From Blautia sp. (lineage in GTDB: Bacteria; Bacillota; Clostridia; Lachnospirales; Lachnospiraceae), in assembly GCA_022770365.1 (NCBI GenBank), contig JALEHU010000100.1:1-41678 (forward strand): 41,678 bases of DNA, given 5' to 3'. The notes beneath the pieces were generated by a model. It did no database searches, had not been told where the DNA came from, and saw nothing but the letters and a program-made list of their open reading frames with translations. Each line of letters starts with the position of its first letter. The stretch's first letter is position 1. This document shows positions 1 through 8,326 of the stretch, in pieces. The position numbers and the translations under genes were made by a program.

Positions 1-202
1 TTAGCCTGCCAGGGCTATGGCCGGGTAGCCAAGTCCGGAAGGGATAAACGCTGAAGGCATCTAAGCGTGAAGCCCCCCTCAAGATGAGATATCCCATTCG
101 AAAGAAGTAAGACCCCTTGAAGACGACGAGGTAGATAGGGCAGGGGTGGAAGTACGGTAACGTATGGAGCTGACTGCTACTAATCGGTCGAGGGCTTGTC
201 CA
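1..202 (+). rRNA. 23S ribosomal RNA, 3' end (partial)
   Basis: This is the last ~200 nt of a 23S rRNA gene; the 5' part lies outside the window. The conserved 3'-terminal domain is recognisable: the GCCGGGTAGCC stretch near position 20, GGGATAAACGCTGAAGGCAT near 40-60, and the closing GACTGCTACTAATCGGTCGA with GGGCTTG near 171-198, as in clostridial 23S. The exact mature end is estimated from that closing motif. Open reading frames crossing this region are not genes. Confidence 0.95.
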
Positions 203-458
203 AAAAGCGAGAAAGCGGTCAGAGCAGGGCAGGAGCATCTGGTAACAAGCTTGCTTGTGGGCAGATGGTCATGGACTGGCCTGGACATTTGCGAAGCAAA
301 AGGCACTGAGCGACGAAGTCGCGAGGTGGCCGCTGACGAGCGAAAGCAAGGTTCAAAGAATTCTCAAGGAAATGTCAGGCATGTATGTAGTTTTGAAGGT
401 GCAAATGTTTAGTTTATTAATGTGGCTGGAAATAGTCACGTTTTCATGTTTTTTATAT
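203..458 (+). other. Structured 23S-tRNA spacer without a 5S gene
   Basis: This 256-bp spacer follows the 23S gene and leads into tRNA-Trp. It contains an obvious two-part hairpin (CATCTG 236-241 with CAGATG 262-267, enclosing ACAAGC 245-250 with GCTTGT 253-258) and a second hairpin (GCGAC 310-314 with GTCGC 318-322). These probably belong to the precursor rRNA processing region. I see no 5S rRNA signature between the 23S end and the tRNA, so the 5S gene must lie elsewhere, perhaps upstream of the 16S or at another locus. No protein-coding gene is supported here. Confidence 0.55.
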
Positions 459-529
459 AGGGGATTGGTCAAATGGTATGATAGGGGTCTCCAAAACCTT
501 TGGTGGGAGTTCGATTCTCTCATCCCCTG
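459..529 (+). tRNA. trnW: tRNA-Trp (anticodon CCA)
   Basis: The full cloverleaf can be folded by eye. The acceptor stem AGGGGAT (459-465) pairs with ATCCCCT (522-528), with discriminator G529. The D stem GTC/GAT is at 468-470 and 480-482. The anticodon stem is 484-488 with 496-500 around loop CTCCAAA (489-495), giving anticodon CCA at 491-493. The variable loop is 501-504. The T stem GGGAG/CTCTC encloses TTCGATT (510-516). The 3' CCA is not encoded. It is the first gene after the rRNA and is followed directly by a terminator, so it is probably co-transcribed with the rRNA operon. Confidence 0.95.
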
Positions 530-535
530 CTTAAG

Positions 536-567
536 TCCTGGGAATATATGTTTCCGGGATTTTTTTT
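536..567 (+). terminator. Rho-independent terminator after tRNA-Trp
   Basis: TCCTGGGAA (536-544) pairs with TTTCCGGGA (551-559) around a 6-nt loop, with two G-U pairs, and is followed by eight T. It closes the rRNA/tRNA transcription unit. Confidence 0.85.
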
Positions 568-632
568 GTATGAAAGCAAAAATGCAGGGTACGAAACTGG
601 TAATATTAACTGAGATTGGAATTATATCTTGT

Positions 633-660
633 TTGATTTTGAAATAGAATATGTTATAAT
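633..660 (+). promoter_or_regulatory. Sigma-A-type promoter of the glycopolymer operon
   Basis: TTGATT (633-638), a 16-bp spacer and TATAAT (655-660), with an extended -10 TG at 652-653. The start of transcription would be near 667, leaving a ~130-nt leader before the first gene. That leader carries a 7-bp hairpin (CTGACAT 698-704 with ATGTCAG 719-725) and the near-palindrome AGTCCGGGACT around 748-758; no known riboswitch is recognised in it. Confidence 0.7.
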
Positions 661-798
661 TAGTTTGATTTCAAAAAAGAATTTTCTGAACGGGCATCTG
701 ACATCTATGAATCATTACATGTCAGCATCTTCTGGTTTAAGGGGTCAGTCCGGGACTTTATAGCAAATACCAGAATAATAAATAATAGGAGTACAGAG

Positions 799-3201
799 AT
801 GAAACGAATTAAAAAAAGGCTTAGAAAACTAAAATCGATTTTTATTATGACATGGTATATTCTATTTTTTACTAAACTTTCTGTGAATGAATCGTGGATT
901 CTCATTGATTCGAAAAATGGAAAGGATCTGGGAAGTAATCTGCTGCGCATTACTGAAGAACTGGTACATAATCCCGCGTACAAAAAATATCATATCTACC
1001 TGTCCTGTAATAAAAATAAAAAATCAGAAATTAAGGAAATGATGAAGCAATATCAGCTTAGCGGAGTGAAGATAATTCGAGAAGGTGGTTTGAGATATGC
1101 GCATATTATTGCAATGGCGAAATATTTATTTACAGATACTTCATTTCCATTGTGGTATACAAAAAAAGAAGGGCAGATTATCACAAACACCTGGCACGGC
1201 ACTCCGCTAAAAATGATGGGACGCGATGTAGGAAACAGAGCGTACGATATGGGAAATGTCCAGAAAAATCATTTGATTGCAGACTATCTCCTTTATCCAA
1301 GTGATTACATGAAAGATATCATGGTGTCTGCGTATTTTCTGGATAATCTGTATCAGGGAAAAATATTATGTTCCGGTTATCCCAGAAATTCCGTATTTTT
1401 AGACAAAAAAAGAGGACAGGTACTGAGAGAAAGCCTTGGTCTTCAGAATAACCGGCTTTATAGCTATATGCCCACCTGGAGAGGAGTATTAAAACAGATA
1501 GATTCTGCGAAAAATACAGATCAGGTCGAATATTTCTTTGTTCAGTTGGATAAGATGCTGTCAGATGATGAAATCTTTTTTGTACGACTTCATCCATTTA
1601 TCAATAACACCATTGATTATTCATCTTATAAACATATTAAGCCATTTCCAAAAGGTTATGAACCATATGATATCCTGAATATTTGCGATTGTATGGTTAC
1701 AGATTATTCAAGTGTTATGTTTGATTACGCAAACTCCGGCAATAAAATTATTTTGTTTGTCTATGATCGGGAAGTATATATGGATGAGCGTGGAGTTTAT
1801 GTTTCCATGGATACCTTCCCATTTCCACAGGTGCGCCGGGTTGAGGAACTTCTGCATGAACTGAGAACGCCAAAAGTATATGATGACAGTGAATTTCGTG
1901 CCAGATATTGCACGTATGATGAAAAAAATACGGCAGAAAAGCTTTGCCGCCATATTATCTTGGGAGAAAAAGTATATGAAGAGTATCGCGTAAATAATAA
2001 TGGAAAAGACAATGTGCTGATATATAGTGGAAATCTTGCCAAAAATGGTCTTACAACAGCACTTATGAATCTTCTTTCTAATTTGGATGTAGAGAAGAGA
2101 AACTATTATATTACATTTCGTTCGCCGTCATTAGCGAAAACGCCGGAAAGAGTATCCATGATTCCGGAGCACATCGGCTTTCTTCCGATTCCTTCGACAC
2201 AGCAGAAATCACTGGGGGAAGCAATTTCCGCTATTCTGTACTATTCAAAAAACCATACAAGTTCATGGATTATGAAAAAACTGGACAGGTATTATAGAAG
2301 ATATTATCTGAGTAACTTTGGACATTGTTCTTTTCAGTATGTGATTCATTATTCCGGATATGAGAAGGATGTGATCAATATGTTTGGTCAGGCGGATTGT
2401 AAAAGAATCATTTTTGTTCACAATGATATGATAGGAGAGATTAAATCTAAAGGAAATCAGCATAAGCTGACCTTGCAGAGAGCATATCATGATTATGATA
2501 AGGTCGTACCGGTTACACAGGACATTGTTGAATCTACACGGAAACTGGGACAGAACGAAAAAAACATCTGTGTTGTCAATAACTGCCATGATTATGAACT
2601 TGTAAAGGCGAAAGCCGATAGAGAAATCCGGTTTGAAGGAGAAACAATCAGCAATGTTCATAGTGATCAATTGAAAACGATACTGGAAAGCCGCTCAAGG
2701 AAGATTATTTCGATCGGACGCTTTTCTGCTGAAAAAGGTCATGAAATGTTATTACATGCATTTGACCGATATCATAACGAGAACCCGGATAGCTATCTGA
2801 TCATTATCGGTGGATATGGACAGCTTTTTGAAAGAACCGTGGAACAGGCTGGAGCCCTTGCTTCACATAAAAATATTGTCATTATTAAATCCATGGAAAA
2901 TCCAATGCCTGTTTTGAAAAAATGTGATTTATTTGTTCTGTCTTCTCTTTATGAAGGGCTTGGATTAGTTCTTCTGGAAGCTGATACATTGGGAATTCCT
3001 GTAATCTCTACAGATATTGTAGGGCCAAGGGGATTTTTGCAGGAGCATGGAGGATACCTGGTAAAACCTGACGAAGAAGGAATTTATCAGGGTATGAAAG
3101 CTTTTGACCGAGGAGATGTCAAAGCAATGAATGTTGATTTCGAGAAATACAATCAGCGTGCTGTGCAGCAGTTTGAGAAATTGTTTGAAGGAGAAGCATA
3201 A
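799..3201 (+). CDS. CDP-glycerol glycerophosphotransferase / GT4 glycosyltransferase fusion
   Basis: An 800-aa two-domain protein of cell-surface polymer synthesis. Residues ~15-395 match the TagB/TagF CDP-glycerol glycerophosphotransferase fold: WHGTPLKMMG near residue 132, then YPSDYM, and CDCMVTDYSSVMFDYA near 300. Such enzymes transfer glycerol phosphate from CDP-glycerol to a teichoic-acid-like chain at the cytoplasmic membrane face. Residues ~400-800 form a GT-B glycosyltransferase of family 4: IISIGRFSAEKGHEML near 635, then the nucleotide-sugar motif EGLGLVLLEAD near 720. The start at 799 has a TAGGAGT ribosome site 7 nt upstream. The next gene starts 1 nt after the stop, so translation is probably coupled. 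TagD, encoded two genes downstream, supplies its CDP-glycerol. The acceptor and the sugar added cannot be told from sequence. Confidence 0.88.
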   Translation: MKRIKKRLRKLKSIFIMTWYILFFTKLSVNESWILIDSKNGKDLGSNLLRITEELVHNPAYKKYHIYLSCNKNKKSEIKEMMKQYQLSGVKIIREGGLRYAHIIAMAKYLFTDTSFPLWYTKKEGQIITNTWHGTPLKMMGRDVGNRAYDMGNVQKNHLIADYLLYPSDYMKDIMVSAYFLDNLYQGKILCSGYPRNSVFLDKKRGQVLRESLGLQNNRLYSYMPTWRGVLKQIDSAKNTDQVEYFFVQLDKMLSDDEIFFVRLHPFINNTIDYSSYKHIKPFPKGYEPYDILNICDCMVTDYSSVMFDYANSGNKIILFVYDREVYMDERGVYVSMDTFPFPQVRRVEELLHELRTPKVYDDSEFRARYCTYDEKNTAEKLCRHIILGEKVYEEYRVNNNGKDNVLIYSGNLAKNGLTTALMNLLSNLDVEKRNYYITFRSPSLAKTPERVSMIPEHIGFLPIPSTQQKSLGEAISAILYYSKNHTSSWIMKKLDRYYRRYYLSNFGHCSFQYVIHYSGYEKDVINMFGQADCKRIIFVHNDMIGEIKSKGNQHKLTLQRAYHDYDKVVPVTQDIVESTRKLGQNEKNICVVNNCHDYELVKAKADREIRFEGETISNVHSDQLKTILESRSRKIISIGRFSAEKGHEMLLHAFDRYHNENPDSYLIIIGGYGQLFERTVEQAGALASHKNIVIIKSMENPMPVLKKCDLFVLSSLYEGLGLVLLEADTLGIPVISTDIVGPRGFLQEHGGYLVKPDEEGIYQGMKAFDRGDVKAMNVDFEKYNQRAVQQFEKLFEGEA

Positions 3202-3202
3202 T

Positions 3203-5491
3203 ATGAAAATCGGAATAATTACTTTTCATAATGCTCATAATTATGGTGCAGTTCTTCAATGTTGGTCTCTGCAGCAATACTTGAAAAAACAGGGACATGA
3301 GGTGGAAGTTATTAATCTTCGCCTGCCGGTAATTGAAAAAATATATCGCCTGACCTATAAAAGTAAAAAAGAAATCTGCAGCCTTGATTTTGTTAATAAA
3401 ATGGCGAATACAGCAATCTATCAGCTCCGCTGCATGTATGCTTGTTTTAAGAATCCTGGTAAGAGGGAAAAATATAGTAAATTTGAACATTTTATTAATC
3501 ATCAGGTGCCAGTGACCAGGAGATTTGATTCTTACGAAGAGCTGGTTGCCGCTGATCTTCACTATGATGCATTGATTGCCGGAAGTGACCAGATCTGGAA
3601 TGCAGTTATGATGAAAAGTATCAGTCCTGCCTATTTCCTCCAGTTTGGAAATGCAGATGCACTGCGTATTTCTTATGCAGCCAGTATAGGAACTGAGAAA
3701 ATACCTGCGGAATACGAGATGCTTTTTGATCGGTACCTGCGAGATTTTGATGTTATTTCTGTCAGAGAAAAGAAAGCAAGAGAACAGGTGATCAAGCATA
3801 CGGACAAGCCGGTAGCCGTTGTGTCAGATCCTACATTTCTTTTGAAAAAGGAAGATTTTGAAAGCATTAGCAGGAAGCCAAAAATAAGAGGAAAATATAT
3901 TTATGTACACAATGTTCATTTGAAACGAGTGGATGAAGCATTAAATAGTGTTGCTGAAGAATTGTCACAACGTCTGGGACTTCCGGTAGTGCATAATTGG
4001 AAGAAAAAAATATATTCTAATGAAAAAGGGTATTTTACCGGAGGAATTGAAGAATTCCTGGGTGTAGTATCCGAAGCAGAATATGTTGTTACAAATTCGT
4101 TCCACTGTACTGTATTTGCAATTATTTTTCATAAGAGATTTATTACAGTTCCTCATTTCCAGCATCCGGACAGAATGCGGAATCTTCTTGAAGAATTAGG
4201 TATTCCGGATCATCTTATTAGCAATGGAAAGAAGATACCAGCTGATTTGTCGGTTCTGGACATTGATTATGCGGCTGTTGATTCCAAAAAAGAAAAGATG
4301 GGCGCGGATGCACGGCAGTTTTTAGATGTTGCCTTAAGCAGTTCGAAGCAAAAAGACGATAGAAGTTATTTTGATTATAAAGATAAATTCCGATGCTATG
4401 GATGTGGAGCATGCGCTGATAATTGCCCGGAACATGCGATTCAGATGGTGATGGATCACGAAGGCTTCCGATATCCGGTTGTAGATGAGAAGCTTTGCAG
4501 CCATTGTGATAAATGTAAAGAAGTCTGCATTTATCATCGTGAGACAGTAAGAAACCAAATCGGTGTGGAACCGCCTCTTGTTTATGCAGCATACAACAAA
4601 GACTCTGCTATTGTGGATGCCAGCACGAGCGGCGGAGTCTTTACTTCGATGTATCGAAGCATACTCCAAAAAGACGGCAGTGTGGCAGGTGTCTGCTATG
4701 ACGCGAATATGAATGTCATGTATGATATTGGTGATACTGAAGAAACATGCGAACGTTTTCGTGGTGCAAAGTACGTGTATGCTGATGGCCGGAATATCTA
4801 TACCAGAGTAAAAGAATTGCTGGAACAGAAAAAAGACGTGCTGTTTACCGGTACTCCCTGCCAGATTGCAGGGCTGAAAAGTTTTCTGGGAAGAGATTAT
4901 CCGAGTCTTGTTACCGTAGAGAATATCTGCAGCGGGGCTGTCTCACCCAAGATTTTCCGTAAATACTGTGATTTTCTGGAAGACTGTTATAAATCCAAAA
5001 TTGTAAAGTTTGAATTTAGAAACAAATTTAAAGGCGTCAATACCCCGTTTGTCCTTGCAGAATTTGAATCCGGAAGTATTGATGTGGAAAGTGCAAAGAA
5101 GAATAATCTGAGCAGCGCAATTGCTACAAATTGTGTTCAGAGACCTATTTGCTATAACTGCGAATTTGCAGAGCTGAAATATGGTGTGGCGGATATTACC
5201 GTTGGTGATTACAAAGGAATCGAGACACAGTATAAGGAGTTTGCGAATGACAGGGGAGTTTCTTTATTGAAAATTAATACGCCGAAAGGACGGGAATTCT
5301 TTGAAGAGTGGAAAGAGGAACTGGAACTTCAGCAAAGCACTTATGAGCAGGCATATGCGGGGAATTATACAGGAAGAATGTCAATGACCGGAGCCAGAAC
5401 CCGATTGATGATGAATATTGACGAAAAGCCCATAGATGATTTGCTGCTGACGTTTAACCGGTTTAAAAGAGGCGGTATCAAGGGAATATAA
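3203..5491 (+). CDS. Polysaccharide pyruvyl transferase fused to FrhB-type Fe-S domain
   Basis: The start is ATG 3203, one base after the previous stop, with an AAGGAGA ribosome site; an upstream in-frame ATG at 3131 lies inside the previous gene and is not used. The product is 762 aa. Residues 1-~385 are a polysaccharide pyruvyl transferase (WcaK/CsaB type): MKIGIITFHNAHNYGAVLQ at the N-terminus, GSDQIW near 128, SYAASIG near 157, TNSFHCTVFA near 298. Residues ~392-440 carry two 4Fe-4S motifs (C398-x2-C401-x2-C404-x3-C408 and a second cluster starting at C432). Residues ~455-750 resemble the coenzyme F420 hydrogenase/dehydrogenase beta subunit (FrhB): STSGG, FRGAKYVYAD, FTGTPCQIAGL, then a conserved GDYKG. 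PEP-dependent pyruvylation of a surface glycan is the likely job of the first half. The redox role of the second half is unknown. Confidence 0.85.
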   Translation: MKIGIITFHNAHNYGAVLQCWSLQQYLKKQGHEVEVINLRLPVIEKIYRLTYKSKKEICSLDFVNKMANTAIYQLRCMYACFKNPGKREKYSKFEHFINHQVPVTRRFDSYEELVAADLHYDALIAGSDQIWNAVMMKSISPAYFLQFGNADALRISYAASIGTEKIPAEYEMLFDRYLRDFDVISVREKKAREQVIKHTDKPVAVVSDPTFLLKKEDFESISRKPKIRGKYIYVHNVHLKRVDEALNSVAEELSQRLGLPVVHNWKKKIYSNEKGYFTGGIEEFLGVVSEAEYVVTNSFHCTVFAIIFHKRFITVPHFQHPDRMRNLLEELGIPDHLISNGKKIPADLSVLDIDYAAVDSKKEKMGADARQFLDVALSSSKQKDDRSYFDYKDKFRCYGCGACADNCPEHAIQMVMDHEGFRYPVVDEKLCSHCDKCKEVCIYHRETVRNQIGVEPPLVYAAYNKDSAIVDASTSGGVFTSMYRSILQKDGSVAGVCYDANMNVMYDIGDTEETCERFRGAKYVYADGRNIYTRVKELLEQKKDVLFTGTPCQIAGLKSFLGRDYPSLVTVENICSGAVSPKIFRKYCDFLEDCYKSKIVKFEFRNKFKGVNTPFVLAEFESGSIDVESAKKNNLSSAIATNCVQRPICYNCEFAELKYGVADITVGDYKGIETQYKEFANDRGVSLLKINTPKGREFFEEWKEELELQQSTYEQAYAGNYTGRMSMTGARTRLMMNIDEKPIDDLLLTFNRFKRGGIKGI

Positions 5492-5505
5492 GAAAGGATA
5501 GAAAA

Positions 5506-5904
5506 ATGAAACGAGTGATCACTTACGGAACTTTTGATTTATTACATTATGGACATATCAATCTCCTGCGGCGTGCCAAGCAGCAGGGAGATTATTTGAT
5601 CGTTGCGCTTTCTACAGATGAATTTAACTGGCGTGAAAAACAGAAAAAATGCTATTTTTCCTATGAAGAGCGTAAGCAGCTTCTGGAAGCAATCCGATAT
5701 GTGGATCTGGTCATCCCGGAAGAAACCTGGGAACAGAAAAAAACAGATGTGCATGAGTATCATGTAGACATTTTTGTAATCGGTGATGACTGGAAGGGCA
5801 AATTTGATTTCCTGGAAAAAGAAGGATGCGAAGTTGTGTATCTGCCGCGTACACCTGAAATTTCCACGACACAGATTAAAAAAGATTTAAACAAAAAAGA
5901 TTGA
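5506..5904 (+). CDS. tagD: Glycerol-3-phosphate cytidylyltransferase
   Basis: A 132-aa protein of the usual TagD length. It joins CTP and sn-glycerol 3-phosphate to give CDP-glycerol and pyrophosphate in the cytoplasm. The nucleotidyltransferase signature is intact: GTFDLLHYGH (residues 8-17, HxGH type) near the N-terminus and RTPEISTT near residue 115-122. An AGAAAGGA ribosome site precedes ATG 5506, and the gene lies 14 bp after the previous stop in the same operon. Its product is the donor for the TagF-like domain of the first operon gene, which makes a glycerol-phosphate-containing wall or capsular polymer the likely output. Confidence 0.93.
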   Translation: MKRVITYGTFDLLHYGHINLLRRAKQQGDYLIVALSTDEFNWREKQKKCYFSYEERKQLLEAIRYVDLVIPEETWEQKKTDVHEYHVDIFVIGDDWKGKFDFLEKEGCEVVYLPRTPEISTTQIKKDLNKKD

Positions 5905-5954
5905 AAAAGAGTTCATGCAGAAGCTCTTAGATGTCTCATGAAAGGTGAACGCCT

Positions 5955-7178
5955 ATGGAATTGGTGAAAGAGAAAGGACAGTGCTGCGGGTGCAGAACCT
6001 GTGAATATGTATGCCCGAAGTCGGCAATTACAATGGAGACAGATTCCCATGGTTTCTGGTATCCCAGGATTGAACCGGAAAAGTGTATTGACTGCGGTCT
6101 TTGTCTAAAAAAATGCGCTTTTCAAAGCGGCTACAAAAAGAGAATCGAATTTGATCCTGCTTATGGTTTTGCTGCGCGGCATAAAGATATGGATATTCTG
6201 ATGAAGAGCCGTTCAGGCGGTGCGTTTACCGCAATTACGGATTACATACTTTCTGATGACGGAGTCGTGTATGGAGCCGGTTATGACGAAAAAGAAGGAT
6301 TTTTTAAAGTTGTTCATAAACGAGCGGAGACAAAAGAACAGAGAAATGAATTCCGGGGATCCAAGTATGTGCAAAGTGATTTGAGTGATGTATTTTTGCA
6401 GGTGAAGAAAGACCTTGTAGATGGGAGAAAGGTCTTATTCTCAGGTACCGGATGTCAGGTAGGTGCTTTGCATACTTTTTTAGGAAAAGAGTACGAGAAT
6501 CTGTTAACACTGGATATTGTCTGTCATGGGGTTCCGTCTCCAATAATTTGGAAGGATTTTCTGAAGATGCGTGAGAAGGAGAAAGACGGGAAAATTACAA
6601 GTGTGGATTTTCGCGATAAAGCCCGTTTTGGATGGGAGGGCCACAGGGAATCAATCTGGATTGATAAGAAAAGATATTCTTCCAAGCTTTATACAAAGCT
6701 TTTTCATCTTGCGGTGGATTATCGGCTATCCTGTTTTCAGTGTGTTTATACAAATAGAAATCGGGTGGGAGATATCACAATCGCTGATTTTTGGGGACAT
6801 GAAAAAGCAGTACCTGGATTTAACGACGATAATAAAGGCGTATCATTGGTAATGGCTAATACACAGAAGGGATATGATATGTGGAAAATCGCATCGAAGG
6901 ATATGGATGTTATCGACTGCACAGGTTATCCTTATCGGCATATGAACATGAAACGCCCAACGAAAAAACCGGAAAATTATGATGAATTTTGGCAGGATTA
7001 TGAGACAAATGGCTTTGAGTATATTATGAAAAAATACTGTAATTATGAGGTTCATGCTCCGGAAAAGAAAAAGGCTTCCGTTTCAGAAAATAAGGAGAAG
7101 ACGTTTACAAAAAAGGTGAAGTCCATTATACGTAAGCTGAAGTCCTTTTTACGTAAGGTAAAGAAAAAACTATTTTAG
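5955..7178 (+). CDS. FrhB-family ferredoxin-domain oxidoreductase
   Basis: A 407-aa stand-alone relative of the C-terminal half of the pyruvyl-transferase fusion two genes upstream. Residues 10-57 hold two 4Fe-4S motifs (C10-C11-G-C13-x2-C16-x3-C20, then CIDCGLCLKKC). Residues ~70-345 are the FrhB catalytic-type domain, with SRSGGAFTA, FRGSKYVQSD, FSGTGCQVGAL, DIVCHGVPSP and GDITIADFWG. The last ~45 residues are very rich in Lys and could bind membrane or nucleic acid. The start is supported by AAAGGTG 8 nt upstream of ATG. FrhB-like proteins in glycan clusters are widespread in Clostridia, but their substrate is not established; an electron-transfer or sugar redox role is inference. It is the last operon gene and is followed by a terminator. 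Confidence 0.82.
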   Translation: MELVKEKGQCCGCRTCEYVCPKSAITMETDSHGFWYPRIEPEKCIDCGLCLKKCAFQSGYKKRIEFDPAYGFAARHKDMDILMKSRSGGAFTAITDYILSDDGVVYGAGYDEKEGFFKVVHKRAETKEQRNEFRGSKYVQSDLSDVFLQVKKDLVDGRKVLFSGTGCQVGALHTFLGKEYENLLTLDIVCHGVPSPIIWKDFLKMREKEKDGKITSVDFRDKARFGWEGHRESIWIDKKRYSSKLYTKLFHLAVDYRLSCFQCVYTNRNRVGDITIADFWGHEKAVPGFNDDNKGVSLVMANTQKGYDMWKIASKDMDVIDCTGYPYRHMNMKRPTKKPENYDEFWQDYETNGFEYIMKKYCNYEVHAPEKKKASVSENKEKTFTKKVKSIIRKLKSFLRKVKKKLF

Positions 7179-7207
7179 CAGAGACGAGATGTTTACTCAT
7201 AGAATTT

Positions 7208-7257
7208 AGAGCCGCAGCAGACGGGAATGATTTTTTCAGTTTGCTGTGACTCTTTTT
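7208..7257 (+). terminator. Terminator of the glycopolymer operon
   Basis: AGAG (7208-7211) pairs with CTCT (7250-7253) and CAGCA (7215-7219) with TGCTG (7242-7246), with a small internal loop, followed by a T run to 7257. It lies 30 bp after the last operon stop codon. The stem is imperfect, so confidence is moderate. Confidence 0.6.
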
Positions 7258-7332
7258 ATTGTTAAAAGGAAATAGAATAAAGAAATAGTTTTGGCGGAAA
7301 CTGCAAAGAGAGCTTTTCAATGCAAGTGGATA

Positions 7333-8160
7333 TCAGGAGTCTGTTATCAGGTTTTGCAGTGTATCGAAGTGATATCCCATTTCTTCCCACTTACGTAAAA
7401 GTTCATCAAGTATTTCTGCATTTGTCTGTGATGTACTGTGAAGCAGAACGATAGCTCCGGGATGTATGCGGCTCAAAAGCTTTTGAAAAGCTTCCTCATG
7501 AGTGGGCTGCTGATCCTTGTACCAGTCTACATAGGCAAGACTCCAGAAAAAAGTGTGATAGCCCATTTCCTGCGCCATTTTTAGATTTGAAATACTGTAG
7601 ATTCCCTGCGGAGGACGGTAGAATTTTATCATTTGTTCTCCTGTTATTGCCTGATAAGCTTCTTCAACCTGCTGCAATTCCTTAGAAAAAGCTTCTTTCG
7701 AAGAGATTTTAGACATGTTAGGATGAGTAAAGGTGTGATTGCCGACAGTGTGTCCTTCTTCTACCATACGTTTGATGAGTTCCGGCTGATCGTTAATGAA
7801 ATTACCAACTACAAAGAAGGTAGCAGAAACCTTATGCTTTTTTAAAGCATCTAAAATGGCAGGGGTATAACCGTTTTCATAGCCACAGTCAAAGGTAAGA
7901 TAAATAACTTTTTTAGCTGTGTCTGCAGCATAATAGGAATCATATTGCTTTAGATCATCTATAGTGGCATTGCCCATAGGACGTTTTCCCTCTTCCTGGA
8001 AACTCAACCCCCAACTGGATGATTCCGCAGACGTTTCCAGAACTTCAGCTTCAGTATTCAGGATAGAGGAAATTTTTCCGGCACCCGAACCGATAAGTAG
8101 TGAGCAGAAGAGAATTGAAGAAATTTTAAGATAAGATATGTAATTTTTATGAAGCTTCAT
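7333..8160 (-). CDS. pdaA: PdaA-type delta-lactam-biosynthetic polysaccharide deacetylase
   Basis: A 275-aa protein of carbohydrate esterase family 4. In spore formers PdaA removes the acetyl group from muramic acid in cortex peptidoglycan so that muramic-delta-lactam can form; the lactam is needed for germination. Residues 9-27 form a membrane anchor or signal segment. The PdaA-specific lead-in (WGLSFQEEGKRPMGNA, 50-65) is followed by the NodB domain: TFDCGYENG with D91, H142 and H146 of HTFTH as metal ligands, and YRPPQG at 181-186. Start: AGGAGT (plus strand 8165-8170) sits 4 nt from ATG. It is the only gene here that clearly indicates a sporulating host. Upstream on the same strand lie the inverted repeat and the repeat-RNA array. 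Confidence 0.9.
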   Translation of the reverse strand: MKLHKNYISYLKISSILFCSLLIGSGAGKISSILNTEAEVLETSAESSSWGLSFQEEGKRPMGNATIDDLKQYDSYYAADTAKKVIYLTFDCGYENGYTPAILDALKKHKVSATFFVVGNFINDQPELIKRMVEEGHTVGNHTFTHPNMSKISSKEAFSKELQQVEEAYQAITGEQMIKFYRPPQGIYSISNLKMAQEMGYHTFFWSLAYVDWYKDQQPTHEEAFQKLLSRIHPGAIVLLHSTSQTNAEILDELLRKWEEMGYHFDTLQNLITDS

Positions 8161-8206
8161 AAAGACTCCTGATAAGTTTTCACTATATTTTATGATATAA
8201 ATTCAG

Positions 8207-8273
8207 ATAATATGAGTTAAGCGGTATATGGAATTCTATAATAGTATTTCATTTGTCGCTTAACTCATATTAT
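8207..8273. repeat. Perfect 17-bp inverted repeat upstream of pdaA
   Basis: ATAATATGAGTTAAGCG (8207-8223) is exactly mirrored by CGCTTAACTCATATTAT (8257-8273) around a 33-nt AT-rich spacer. It lies in the pdaA leader, 47 bp from the start codon, and directly downstream of the terminator of the repeat RNA. As RNA it would form a long hairpin; as DNA it could be a paired regulator site or a remnant of a small mobile element. No T run follows on either strand, so it is not a standard terminator. Confidence 0.8.
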
Positions 8274-8281
8274 GCATAAAA

Positions 8282-8326
8282 GGACAAAATATAAGAGCCA
8301 ACAGATTCGATTTTCTGATGGCTCTT
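8282..8326 (-). terminator. Terminator of the minus-strand repeat RNA
   Basis: AAGAGCCA (8293-8300) pairs perfectly with TGGCTCTT (8319-8326), with an inner CAGA/TCTG extension (8302-8305 with 8314-8317). Read on the minus strand it is followed by ATATTTTGT; on the plus strand there is no T run. The direction therefore matches the promoter at 8747-8775. Confidence 0.7.

Noticed and set aside
164..647. Open frames over the 23S end, spacer and tRNA-Trp
   Set aside because: They overlap rRNA and tRNA and have no ribosome sites or protein features.
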